From: Lachnospiraceae bacterium | GTDB taxonomy: Bacteria; Bacillota; Clostridia; Lachnospirales; Lachnospiraceae | Length of the DNA: 46,539 bases | Direction: 5' to 3' | Assembly: GCA_009774615.1 (NCBI GenBank) | Contig: VSOC01000018.1 | Location: 1-46,539, forward strand | Part shown: piece after piece, positions 24,333 to 33,112 of the stretch | Numbering within the stretch: position 1 is the first letter of the stretch | Layout: each line of letters begins with the position of its first letter | Notes under the pieces: model-generated | What the model was told of the DNA's origin: nothing | Seen by the model: only the letters and a program-made list of their open reading frames with translations | Databases searched by the model: none | Program-made: the position numbers and the translations under genes

Positions 24333-26090
24333 ATGCCCTCTTGTTCGATTAACCCTGCAAGCGAAGAAGTTGCCGATTTTATCTACCGCAGCAGCAGCGC
24401 CTATACCAGCATGGATCAGCTAGAAAACTACATCCTCTGCCACGAAAGCGCTTCCCGGGAATATGAAATCCTTTACTTTCCTTTGGTGTCCATCCCGCCC
24501 TTATCTCTGGTCACCTACTACTATTACTCTATTCCCAAGCTTTACACCCTCCTGGACACATCCAGCATGGAGGCGGCCGGCATACTTCCGATTTTCCAGC
24601 AGCCTGCCTTAAATAACCGGGGGGAGGGCGTGCTCATCGGCCTGATTGACACCGGCATCGACTACCAGAACCCCTTATTTAAAAATTTGGACGGAACCAC
24701 AAGGATCGCCGGTATCTGGGACCAGACCCTTTCTGCCGACCCTTCACAGCCTGCTTCTGCATCGAAAGGCAGCCGGGAGGATACAATCGAAGTTTTGTAC
24801 GGGACAGCCTTTACTTCCCGCCAGATCAACGAAGCACTCCGCTCGGATCGCCCGCTGGACATCGTCCCCTCCATTGATGCTGAAGGCCACGGAACCTTTA
24901 TGGCGGGGATTGCTGCCGGAGGTCAGTCGCCGTCGGGTGATTTTATCGGGGCTGCGCCAAAAGCCGCCATCGGCATGGTTAAACTTAAACCTGCAAAAAA
25001 ATATCTCCGGGATTTCTTCTTAATTCAGGAGGATGCCTCTGCTTATCAGGAAAATGATATTATGACGGGAGTCCGCTATCTCACCGAACTCGCCCACCGC
25101 CTGCACATGCCCCTGGCCCTGTGCATATCCTTAGGAAGCAACAGCGGAAGCCATGAGGGCACCACGCCTTTAGGCCAGATCTTACAGGCTTCCAGCCAGT
25201 CCATCGGCACCATTAACATTATTGCCGGAGGAAATGAAACCGGACTCTCCCATCACTATCTGGGAAACCTCCCCAGCGGACAGAACTCCGAAGATGTGGA
25301 AATCCGGGTAGCCGAGGGAGAGCGCGGATTTGTAACCGAATTCTGGTCGAATATCACCGATCTCTACACCGTCGGTTTTATCTCCCCCAGCGGTGAAATC
25401 ATCAGCCGGATTCCCTTGACCCTGGGGCGTGAAACAAAGATTAGCTTCCTGTTGGAGCCGACGATCATTACCATCAACTACCTCCCCAATGAATCCGGCT
25501 CCGGAAGGCAGCTGATCTTTTTCCGCTTTGAAAACCCCACCGCCGGCGTCTGGCGCATCCGGGTCTATAATTCCCTATACTTAAACGGGCGCTACCATAT
25601 GTGGCTTCCCGTGGAAAGCTTCTGCAAACCCGAAACCATCTTCCTGCGCCCCAACCCGGACACCACCATTACCAACCCCGGCAATGCGCGCTTCCCCTTA
25701 ACCATAAGCGCCTACAACCATGTCGATGGAAGCATCTACCTTCATTCCAGCCGGGGATTTACCATAATCGAGCAGATTAAACCCGATCTTGCCGCACCCG
25801 GCGTAAACGTCTACGGCCCTACCGTACCCCCGGTTCCCGCGAGCACGGAAGAACTGCCCATGACCAGGAAAAGCGGCTCCTCCGTATCCGCCGCCCACGC
25901 CGCCGGAGCTGTCGCCAACCTCTTATCCTGGGGTTTAGTCGCCGGAAATGATATGACCATGAGTACCTCTTCCGTCCGCGGCTACCTGGTTCGCGGTGCC
26001 AAAAGGACGCCTGGCTATGAGTACCCGAACAGGGAATTCGGCTACGGCACCTTAGACCTCTATCAGTCCTTTTTGGATCTGAGGGAATAA
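24333..26090 (+). CDS. Csp-like subtilisin (S8 family serine protease)
   Basis: The 585-residue protein is a subtilase of the clostridial Csp type. The full triad is present: Asp106 in LIGLIDTGIDYQNP, His186 in EGHGTFMAGIAAG and Ser517 in KSGSSVSAAHAAGA, with the oxyanion Asn in IIAGGNETG. A long insert before the serine (about 350-500) fits the jellyroll domain of Csp proteases. There is no signal peptide. In spore formers, Csp proteases activate the germination lysin SleC; whether this one does is not known. The ATG at 24333 has only an AGG a short way upstream; the frame is open back to 24054 but that part overlaps lspA. It ends 3 nt before the convergent clpX-type gene. Confidence 0.88.
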   Translation: MPSCSINPASEEVADFIYRSSSAYTSMDQLENYILCHESASREYEILYFPLVSIPPLSLVTYYYYSIPKLYTLLDTSSMEAAGILPIFQQPALNNRGEGVLIGLIDTGIDYQNPLFKNLDGTTRIAGIWDQTLSADPSQPASASKGSREDTIEVLYGTAFTSRQINEALRSDRPLDIVPSIDAEGHGTFMAGIAAGGQSPSGDFIGAAPKAAIGMVKLKPAKKYLRDFFLIQEDASAYQENDIMTGVRYLTELAHRLHMPLALCISLGSNSGSHEGTTPLGQILQASSQSIGTINIIAGGNETGLSHHYLGNLPSGQNSEDVEIRVAEGERGFVTEFWSNITDLYTVGFISPSGEIISRIPLTLGRETKISFLLEPTIITINYLPNESGSGRQLIFFRFENPTAGVWRIRVYNSLYLNGRYHMWLPVESFCKPETIFLRPNPDTTITNPGNARFPLTISAYNHVDGSIYLHSSRGFTIIEQIKPDLAAPGVNVYGPTVPPVPASTEELPMTRKSGSSVSAAHAAGAVANLLSWGLVAGNDMTMSTSSVRGYLVRGAKRTPGYEYPNREFGYGTLDLYQSFLDLRE

Positions 26091-26093
26091 CAA

Positions 26094-27497
26094 CTACCCC
26101 CGCATCTCAATCCTCGGCCCGCCTCGTTTTTCCAGGTAGGGCCGTGTGATAATCACCTTGCCGATATTGGCGTCCTTGGGAATTTCAAACATAATATCCA
26201 GCATAAATTCTTCGATAATTGCCCGAAGCGCCCTTGCTCCTGTTTCCTTTCCCAGAGCCTGCTCGGCAATCCAGTCCAGCGCCTCATCTTCAAAAACCAG
26301 CTTCACTTCATCGTAAGCCAGGAGTTTTTCATACTGCTTTAAAATCGCATTCTTCGGCTCGGTTAAGATTCTCTTCATCAGCGGATGATCCAGACCGCTT
26401 AAAGAAACCATCACCGGAAGTCTTCCCAAAAACTCCGGAATCATGCCGAATTTGCGCAGATCCTCATTCGTCGTCTTCCCCAGTAAATCTTTATCCTGAT
26501 CAAACCGGTCTTTTAATTCGCCGTTAAATCCCATAAAGGAACGGCAGCTCAGCCTCTCTTTAACGATATTTTCCAGTTCAGGAAATGCCCCGCCGCAGAT
26601 AAATAAAATATTTTCCGTATTCACTGTCGCCATGGGTGTCATGGCATTTTTCTGGTTTGAGCCCACAGGAACTTCCACGATGCTGCCTTCCAAAAGCTTT
26701 AACAGCTCCTGCTGCACCGACTCCCCGCTGACGTCCCGGGCATTCGTCTGCTGCTTTTTGGCAATCTTGTCAATCTCGTCGATAAAAATAATCCCTCTCT
26801 CGGCTCTCTCCACATCATTTCCCGCAGCCGCCAGGAGCTTGCTGACCACACTTTCGATATCGTCGCCGATGTAGCCGGCTTCGGTAAGAGAGGTCGCATC
26901 GGCAATGGCCAGCGGCACATCGAGAAGCCTTGCCAGGGTCTTTACCATATAGGTCTTGCCGCTTCCGGTAGGGCCGAGCATCAGGATATTGGATTTTTCT
27001 ATGGTTACATCCTCCAAAACCCCCTTCTGCTCCCCTAAAAGCGCCCTTTTATAATGATTATAAACAGCAACCGCCATCACCTTTTTCGCCTTATCCTGAC
27101 CAATCACATACTCATCCAGCCTCTGCTTAATCACATGGGGCGCGGGGATATCCTTAAGTACATAGGTTTTTTTCGCTTCCGATTTTTTCTTAATCTTCTG
27201 CTTCTTCGGAACCGCCGCATCCGGCTGCATTAGACTGCTGATATCGCCGTAATTCAGATTTAAGAAAGGCATACTGGAAAGCTTGCTAAAATCCAGCCCG
27301 TTCTGGTTAATGGCATCAAATGCCTTCTGCATACAGGAATTGCACATGGAGATTCCTCCCGGCATGGAAACCATCGGCCCGGCTTTGCTCTCCGGCCGGC
27401 GGCAGATATAGCAGACCTTCTCATAGCTGCCATCATCCTCTGTGCCTTCCTGTTTTTCTTCTTCGATTGTCGCTGCTTCTGTCTTTTTCTCTTCCAC
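26094..27497 (-). CDS. clpX: ClpX-type AAA+ protein unfoldase
   Basis: The 467-residue protein unfolds substrates for ClpP. It has an acidic N-terminal extension (1-25), a zinc-binding domain (Cys29, Cys32, Cys52, Cys55), Walker A GPTGSGKT (175-182), the pore loop GYIGDD near 209, Walker B IIFIDEID (236-243), a FMGFN segment at the place of the ClpP-docking IGF loop, and sensor GRLP. Common ClpX proteins are 410-430 residues. It begins with GTG at 27497 behind AAGGAAGG. No clpP is nearby and it has its own promoter, so it may be a second or diverged ClpX. Confidence 0.9.
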   Translation of the reverse strand: MEEKKTEAATIEEEKQEGTEDDGSYEKVCYICRRPESKAGPMVSMPGGISMCNSCMQKAFDAINQNGLDFSKLSSMPFLNLNYGDISSLMQPDAAVPKKQKIKKKSEAKKTYVLKDIPAPHVIKQRLDEYVIGQDKAKKVMAVAVYNHYKRALLGEQKGVLEDVTIEKSNILMLGPTGSGKTYMVKTLARLLDVPLAIADATSLTEAGYIGDDIESVVSKLLAAAGNDVERAERGIIFIDEIDKIAKKQQTNARDVSGESVQQELLKLLEGSIVEVPVGSNQKNAMTPMATVNTENILFICGGAFPELENIVKERLSCRSFMGFNGELKDRFDQDKDLLGKTTNEDLRKFGMIPEFLGRLPVMVSLSGLDHPLMKRILTEPKNAILKQYEKLLAYDEVKLVFEDEALDWIAEQALGKETGARALRAIIEEFMLDIMFEIPKDANIGKVIITRPYLEKRGGPRIEMRG

Positions 27498-27590
27498 TTT
27501 ATCTGCTTTCCTTCCTTTTTGTTTCGTTCAGGGCTGCCGCTTACCTGTGTTCACGACACCCATTCAGGTTCTTTTTCATCCAATGCGTCT

Positions 27591-27619
27591 ATTATAAAAG
27601 ATTTTGACCGGGAATACAA
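27591..27619 (-). promoter_or_regulatory. Promoter of the clpX-type gene
   Basis: On the minus strand TTGTAT (27619-27614), a 17-nt spacer and a consensus TATAAT (27596-27591) lie about 94 nt before the GTG start. Confidence 0.65.
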
Positions 27620-27632
27620 GGCAATACCCACG

Positions 27633-27658
27633 AAAAAAGAGTCCGGCCCGCCGAACCC
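27633..27658 (-). terminator. Terminator of the htrA gene
   Basis: On the minus strand GGGTTCGG (27658-27651) pairs with CCGGACTC (27646-27639), with two G-U pairs, and TTTTTT follows at 27638-27633. It lies 13 nt past the htrA stop. Confidence 0.75.
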
Positions 27659-27670
27659 TTTTTACAATAC

Positions 27671-29509
27671 TTAATTTATATTTTCTTCCCGCGGACGGGT
27701 TCCCAGGGTAATCGTTACCTGGCGTTCCACATACTCTCCGTCTTTTAAGGACTGCACGGTAAGTTCGATACTGTCGCCGCCGGCATAGTAAATCAGCATA
27801 TCCTTTAACTCTGCCATGGACTTTACGGATTGTCCGTCAAACTTTGTGATAATATCCTTTTCTTTCAGGTCAGAGGACGCTGCCGCCCCGCCTTCCACAA
27901 TTTTATAGACAAATACGCCCTGAGGCATTCCGTAAAGATTCGAGGTATTGGCATCAATATCCGTTCCCTGAATTCCCAGATAGCCCTGACGCTCTTTCTC
28001 AATCTGCACACGGGTTTTCATGGTCATCATTTCATTGATAATGTCTTTAACCTTGCTGATAGGAATAGCATAGCCCATCCCTTCCACATCGGTCGAAGAA
28101 TACTTTGCAGAATTAATGCCGACAAGTTCTCCCTGCATATTCAAAAGCGCCCCGCCGCTGTTCCCCGGATTAATTGCCGCATCGGTCTGTAAAAGATTGC
28201 GGGTAGTCTGTTCGTCCGTATGCACTTCACGGTCCAGTGCACTGATATAACCCACCGTCACGGACTGCCCGTAGCCTAAGGCATTTCCGATAGCGATAAC
28301 GCCCTGCCCTACCTTTAAAGCATCCGAATCCCCAAGGGTTGCACTGGCAATTTTGCTTTTTGTATCGTCCGAAATCTGATCCAGGCTTACCGCAAGGACA
28401 GCCAGATCATTTTCCGAATCGGTTCCCTTAATATGTGCATCTGCGCTCTCATTATCGCAGAAACTGACACTTAAACTGCTTGCCCCTTCAATAACATGCT
28501 TATTCGTCACCAGTAAAAGCTCCGTGTCGCTCTCCCCGACAATAATACCTGAACCGGAACCCCTGCCCTCATAAATCTGGGACTGTCCAAACCAGTTCTG
28601 TATCTCTTTCTGCGTAACACTGTTAATCGCAACCACCGAAGGCATGGCACGCTCGACAATGGCCGATACATCATTCGTTCCGGTCACGATAAGCTGCGAT
28701 GCATTATCCTTTGCAGAATCCTGCGGCGCAGGAAGGGTTTCTGCCTGGGATAAGCTTACCTGTTCCTGAGCAGTATCCGGATTGAAGTGCTTTGTCAGCA
28801 TCTGCACCCCCGACATCGTCGTCCCGGCAATCACGCCAAAGAGAAGCGCCGCCGCCACAATCCCCGCGGTCTTCTTCACCAACGGCGGGACGGGCTTTTT
28901 GGCATGTGTCTTTTTTACATCCGAAGAAAAACCATTCTGCGGCTGCTGCCAGGGTGCATACTGCCGACCGTAATTGCTGCTGCCCGACGGCTGGCAGCCA
29001 GTATTTCCCGACGAAGAATAGCCCGTATTTCCTGAAGGCTGATAGCCCGTATTTCCTGGTGAAGAATAACCGGTATTTCCTGAAGGCTGATAGCCCGCAT
29101 TTCCCGGTGAAGAATAACCGGTACTTCCCGACGGCTGATAACCGGTATTTCCGGACGGATAGCCGTTTGCAGAATTCGGCTGCTGATAACCTGCCGGATT
29201 TTGCTGACCATAGCCCGAGGAATAATTACTCGAAGAAGGATTATACGAAGACTGCTGATTCGTATATGGATGATTCCCATATCCGCCCTGCTGCCCGTTC
29301 CCGTAAATGTTTTGTGCCGGTTTCTGCTCCATAGACGGCTGCGCACTGCTGCTGTAATTATCCTGTGCCGTCACCGGTAACTGTTCCGGTGTATTCTTTG
29401 CATCGGACTTTTCTGTTTCCTCGGAAACTAAGCCCTGTATTCCTTCGTTCTTTTCTTCCCGCTCTGCCTCTGTCCTGTCTTCTATTTTATTTTCATCATC
29501 CCTATACAT
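27671..29509 (-). CDS. htrA: HtrA/DegP-type serine protease with PDZ domain
   Basis: A membrane-anchored quality-control protease. Of its 612 residues, about 1-205 form a cytoplasmic, glutamine/serine/glycine/tyrosine-rich low-complexity tail containing tandem repeats (119-176). A membrane helix follows (about 213-233). The trypsin-like domain carries His338 (TNKHVIEG), Asp368 (SENDLAVLA) and Ser451 (NPGNSGGALLN). A PDZ domain (about 505-600) ends the protein. AAAGGAG lies 6 nt before the ATG. It has its own terminator; direct repeats upstream (29616-29644) could bind a stress response regulator. Confidence 0.94.
   Translation of the reverse strand: MYRDDENKIEDRTEAEREEKNEGIQGLVSEETEKSDAKNTPEQLPVTAQDNYSSSAQPSMEQKPAQNIYGNGQQGGYGNHPYTNQQSSYNPSSSNYSSGYGQQNPAGYQQPNSANGYPSGNTGYQPSGSTGYSSPGNAGYQPSGNTGYSSPGNTGYQPSGNTGYSSSGNTGCQPSGSSNYGRQYAPWQQPQNGFSSDVKKTHAKKPVPPLVKKTAGIVAAALLFGVIAGTTMSGVQMLTKHFNPDTAQEQVSLSQAETLPAPQDSAKDNASQLIVTGTNDVSAIVERAMPSVVAINSVTQKEIQNWFGQSQIYEGRGSGSGIIVGESDTELLLVTNKHVIEGASSLSVSFCDNESADAHIKGTDSENDLAVLAVSLDQISDDTKSKIASATLGDSDALKVGQGVIAIGNALGYGQSVTVGYISALDREVHTDEQTTRNLLQTDAAINPGNSGGALLNMQGELVGINSAKYSSTDVEGMGYAIPISKVKDIINEMMTMKTRVQIEKERQGYLGIQGTDIDANTSNLYGMPQGVFVYKIVEGGAAASSDLKEKDIITKFDGQSVKSMAELKDMLIYYAGGDSIELTVQSLKDGEYVERQVTITLGTRPREENIN
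28982..29155 (-). repeat. Tandem repeat in htrA (Gly-Asn-Thr-Gly-Tyr units)
   Basis: Residues 119-176 repeat the 9-residue pattern GNTGYQPSG / GNTGYSSPG about six times, so the DNA has a period of 27 bp with a stronger 54-bp period. Such repeats are prone to copy-number change. Confidence 0.8.
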
Positions 29510-29615
29510 AAGAATCTCCTTTCTGATTCGGCAGTTCCGTAATCGATGTCTTTACTAAAACCAAAATCATTACATACAGACTTTCTTTTTGTTTACATCA
29601 GAGATTCTAACAATG

Positions 29616-29644
29616 AATTGTGACTAAATTGTGATAGAATTCTA
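29616..29644 (+). promoter_or_regulatory. Candidate response-regulator site upstream of htrA
   Basis: AATTGTGA occurs twice (29616-29623 and 29627-29634) with an 11-bp period, one helical turn, followed by the perfect palindrome TAGAATTCTA (29635-29644). It lies about 110-135 bp upstream of the htrA start, in an AT-rich stretch right next to the LCP stop codon. I did not identify clear promoter hexamers for htrA. Confidence 0.35.
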
Positions 29645-29653
29645 ATAGAATTA

Positions 29654-31669
29654 TTAATTTCCGGAACCAGGCGGTCCATCGTAGGAAATCACCTGATTAT
29701 CCGGTACAATCACCGATGTAGGGCCGTTGGATGCCGGCGGCGGCACATCCGGCGTACTCTGTGTCGGACCTGCGGGATTATCCGTCGGCGACGAATTCCC
29801 TGCGGTTGGCGGATTTGCCCCCGCCGGATGGTTTCCTGCCGTCGGCGGATTTGACCCGGTCGGATGGTTTCCTGCCGTCGGCGGGTTTGCCTCTGTCGGG
29901 CGGTTTCCTGCAGTTGGCGGGTTTGCTTCGGTTGGACGGTTTCCTGTCGTCGGATTAGCTGTCGGCTCCTGGGTATTCGGGTGCCGGTTTCCCTGGGTCG
30001 GCGAATTCGGCGAAGGAACATCCGGGACATTGCTTCCCTGACTGTTTCCTGGGTGCACAGGCGATGTGGGCGAAGGTCTGGAAGAGGTCGGGTCATTAAC
30101 TCCCGGACGTTCCTGGGTTCCCGGCTCATCCGGATAAAGGGTTGATGTGGGCCGCTTCTCCCCGGGCTTTGGGATTTCCGTCATCTGTGCGTCATCGGAG
30201 GTTTCATCTTCCCCACGGTCAATGATTTCGCCGTCTTCCCCGGTTTCTGCCCGCTTACTCTCCTCCTCTTCATCGTCCTTATCTTCGTCGGAAGCTTCGG
30301 TCTTTTTTGGCTTTTCCTTCTCCTGCTGTTTTGCGGGGCGCGGAACCGAACCTCCGGTGGTCGATACATGGTCGATGGACACGCCCTGGCTGTACATTCC
30401 GGTATCACTGGAAATTTTGGCGCTGAAGGTTTTTACGGACTCGCTCGGCGTATAGTCCTCCTGACCGTACAAAAATTCATGAAGTTCGATAACATTGCTC
30501 TCTAAGGTCTGCGGGATAACACAGGCACCCTTTCTGCCCATATTGGCATCGCCCCGGGCAAAGGGGAAGCCCCCGGTTTCTCCAATATGGTAATTCCCCA
30601 CATTGCCAAGAAGCTTTAAAATATCCGCCAAATCCACACTGGTTGCCACCTGGGGAAAAATGACCAGAGCCAGTTGATTTAACGTATTGATATCGGCCTT
30701 TTTGGCTTTTTCAAACGCAGCCTGAATCACCTTTCTCTGGCGCTCCGTCCGCGCATAATCTGTATCCATCAGGCGAAGCCGACCGTAAGCCACAGCCTGC
30801 ACACCGTCTAAGTGCTGCATCCCGGGGCCCTTTAAATGTTCGGAATACACCCCGGTTGCCTTTACGGTTTCTGTAATAAACGAGTTAATATAGGCAAACT
30901 CGGCACGGCTAATCTCCATATCCACGCCGCCCAAAAGGTTAATTCCGTCGGCTACTGCCTTCCAGTTAAAGGTCACATAATCAAGGATATTTAAGTCCAG
31001 GTTTTTATTTAATGCCTTTGCCGCCTCCGCAGGGCCTCCGCGGAAATAAGCCTGGTTGATTTTATTATATTCATTTTTATCATTAATATTTAAATAGGAG
31101 TCACGGAACACACTGACCAGGCGGATCTCTCCGGTATCATGGTTAATATCGCATACGATATTCACGTCCGAATGGGTGTCCTTGCCCACATTCGTCCCGC
31201 GGCTGTCCACGCCGAAAATATAAATGCCCCAATGCCCTTTTTGCTTTTCATACTGCGGAAGATCAACCGAAAAATTCTGATTCTGTATCTCTTCCGGAAT
31301 CCAGTCATCCATCCTCTGCATCTGGTTCCAGGTTCTTGCCCAGTAACCATAGCCGCTGATAAAGAGCAGGGCAAAGCACTCCGCGATAATCATGGTAATT
31401 ATCCGGCGCTTCTTCTTTGACATTCGTTTTCTTCCTCCGTTTTTCAGCGAAGGGTCCAGTTCCAGCGACGTTTTTTCTCCATACTGCTCGCTGCTGTGCC
31501 AGCCGCTTGCCGCCGGATTTCCCGGCATATCCCAGCTTCCCGGCGGCGGAATTTCCTGTGCTGATCGTGAGCGCGGAGCCAAAGTCACCTCCCGGCCTGC
31601 ACTCTGCCCCCTTCTTCGGCTCCGGGGTCTTTGCAGACCATTTCGTTCATCATTCAAATCATATCCCAT
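29654..31669 (-). CDS. LytR-CpsA-Psr (LCP) family cell-wall glycopolymer ligase
   Basis: LCP enzymes move lipid-linked glycans onto peptidoglycan. The 671-residue protein has a basic cytoplasmic N-terminus (1-88), one membrane helix (about 90-109), and the extracellular LCP domain (about 145-400), with IFGVDSRG, the acidic DVNIVCDIN, SVFRDSYLNI and the arginine-rich YGRLRLMDTDYARTERQRKV. After residue 425 comes a long acidic, then proline/threonine/asparagine-rich tail with four 12-residue repeats. GAGGA lies 7 nt before the ATG. It follows the initiating sugar transferase by 22 nt, so it is last in the polysaccharide operon and probably attaches that glycan to the wall. Confidence 0.92.
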   Translation of the reverse strand: MGYDLNDERNGLQRPRSRRRGQSAGREVTLAPRSRSAQEIPPPGSWDMPGNPAASGWHSSEQYGEKTSLELDPSLKNGGRKRMSKKKRRIITMIIAECFALLFISGYGYWARTWNQMQRMDDWIPEEIQNQNFSVDLPQYEKQKGHWGIYIFGVDSRGTNVGKDTHSDVNIVCDINHDTGEIRLVSVFRDSYLNINDKNEYNKINQAYFRGGPAEAAKALNKNLDLNILDYVTFNWKAVADGINLLGGVDMEISRAEFAYINSFITETVKATGVYSEHLKGPGMQHLDGVQAVAYGRLRLMDTDYARTERQRKVIQAAFEKAKKADINTLNQLALVIFPQVATSVDLADILKLLGNVGNYHIGETGGFPFARGDANMGRKGACVIPQTLESNVIELHEFLYGQEDYTPSESVKTFSAKISSDTGMYSQGVSIDHVSTTGGSVPRPAKQQEKEKPKKTEASDEDKDDEEEESKRAETGEDGEIIDRGEDETSDDAQMTEIPKPGEKRPTSTLYPDEPGTQERPGVNDPTSSRPSPTSPVHPGNSQGSNVPDVPSPNSPTQGNRHPNTQEPTANPTTGNRPTEANPPTAGNRPTEANPPTAGNHPTGSNPPTAGNHPAGANPPTAGNSSPTDNPAGPTQSTPDVPPPASNGPTSVIVPDNQVISYDGPPGSGN
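29801..29944 (-). repeat. 36-bp tandem repeat in the LCP gene
   Basis: Four consecutive 12-residue units of the type GNRPTEANPPTA (residues 576-623) are encoded by 36-bp repeats. They form a stiff proline-rich wall spacer and could vary in number. Confidence 0.88.
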
Positions 31670-31691
31670 GGTTAGTCCTCATCATGTATCC

Positions 31692-33107
31692 TTAATATGC
31701 GTTCTTATTAATAAATCCTTTGAATATCGTTAAAAATAAGATTTTAACATCAAATCCCAAGGTCCAGTTTTCGATATAATATAAATCATGTTCAATTCGT
31801 TTCGTAATCGAAGTATCTCCCCGATAGCCGTTCACCTGTGCCCATCCGGTCAGACCGGGACGAACCTGGTGCTTAATCATATAGCGGGGGATCTCTTCTT
31901 TAAAGCGTTCGACAAAAAAAGGTCTTTCCGGCCTTGGCCCCACAAGGCTCATATCGCCTTTTAAGATATTAAAAAACTGAGGCATTTCATCGATGCTGGT
32001 TCTGCGGATAATCTTCCCCACCAGCGTTACCCGCGGGTCGTTCGGTGTTGTCCACTTGCTTTTTTCCGCAGCCGGGGGCTGTACGGCCATGGAGCGGAAC
32101 TTGTACATCTGGAAGGGATGGTTGTGAAGCCCCACCCTCTCCTGCCTGTAAATCACCGGTCCCGGGGAGGTCAGCTTAATTAGGATGACCGTTAAAAGCA
32201 TTACCGGCGAAAATAAAATAATAGCCACAACAGCCCCAAAGATATCCATCATCCTCTTCACGGTTGCATTCAGCAGATCATTGAGCGGGACATGGCGGAT
32301 ATTGATGACCGGAAGCCCCTGCAGATCCTCCGTGTAGGGAATGGTTGGGATGATCTTATTGTAATCCGGGATAAATTTCGTGTGGACACCGCTCTTTTCA
32401 CAGGCAGCTACAATGGATTTTAAGTTTTCATATTCTTTCAGGCTTAACGTAATGGCAATCTCATCCAGGGTGTTTTTCTCCAGCAAAGCATCCAGTTCCT
32501 CAATCTTCCCAAGAACCGCAACCTTGCGGTAGGTAAAGCCAGCCGGATGATAGTTGTCCAGCATCCCATGAATGTGGTAGCCCCACTCCGGATTTGCCAG
32601 AATGCGGTCGATAAACCCCTCCGCCGCTTGGCTGTAGCCGATGAGCAGGATGTGCTTCTGGTTATAGCCTTTTGAGCGCATGGAGCGCAGAACCCGTCGG
32701 ATAATATTGCGCACCAGGGTTTCCGCCAGGGTGTTAATCGCAAAAAACGTCAGAACCATGGCACGGGAAAAATTGTAAAAATATGGGTTTTTCCCGCCCA
32801 GATACAGGATCAGGGTAAAGGTCAGCACACCGATGGCATTCGCCTTGCTGATATTGGCCAGCTCCACACGGCTGCGCTGCACCCGCCTGGGCGTGTACAG
32901 GTGGAAAATGCTGTACAAAAGCAGATAACCCGGCACAATCACCACCAGGGGGATGAAGTAGACCCTTGGCGCAAGCACGCCTCCCGCCTGCTGGTAAATC
33001 CCGCTTTCAATAATGATATACCAGGCCAGTGCATAAGAAGCAATAATGGTTGCCGCATCCAGCAGTACCTGGGAACGGTTCAATGATTTCTGATTATCCT
33101 TTATCAT
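31692..33107 (-). CDS. Polyprenyl-phosphate sugar-1-phosphate transferase (initiating transferase)
   Basis: This enzyme of the WcaJ/CpsE (PHPT) family starts a surface polysaccharide by moving a sugar-1-phosphate from a UDP-sugar to undecaprenyl phosphate. The 471-residue protein has four N-terminal membrane helices, a nucleotide-binding-like middle domain (HILLIGYSQAAEGFIDRIL) and the catalytic C-terminal domain with KFRSMAV, RRTSIDEMPQFFNIL, GPRPERP and RPGLTGWAQVNGYRG. The upstream GTG at 33116 overlaps the preceding stop; the ATG at 33107 has GAGGTGA 6 nt before it and is preferred. It lies 5 nt after a glycosyltransferase gene. Confidence 0.93.
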   Translation of the reverse strand: MIKDNQKSLNRSQVLLDAATIIASYALAWYIIIESGIYQQAGGVLAPRVYFIPLVVIVPGYLLLYSIFHLYTPRRVQRSRVELANISKANAIGVLTFTLILYLGGKNPYFYNFSRAMVLTFFAINTLAETLVRNIIRRVLRSMRSKGYNQKHILLIGYSQAAEGFIDRILANPEWGYHIHGMLDNYHPAGFTYRKVAVLGKIEELDALLEKNTLDEIAITLSLKEYENLKSIVAACEKSGVHTKFIPDYNKIIPTIPYTEDLQGLPVINIRHVPLNDLLNATVKRMMDIFGAVVAIILFSPVMLLTVILIKLTSPGPVIYRQERVGLHNHPFQMYKFRSMAVQPPAAEKSKWTTPNDPRVTLVGKIIRRTSIDEMPQFFNILKGDMSLVGPRPERPFFVERFKEEIPRYMIKHQVRPGLTGWAQVNGYRGDTSITKRIEHDLYYIENWTLGFDVKILFLTIFKGFINKNAY

Positions 33108-33112
33108 AATGT

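Noticed and set aside
29654..31669. Arginine- and glycine-rich overlapping frames opposite the LCP and HtrA repeats
   Set aside because: They are open only because the repeats on the coding strand lack stops in other frames; they have no starts with ribosome binding sites.
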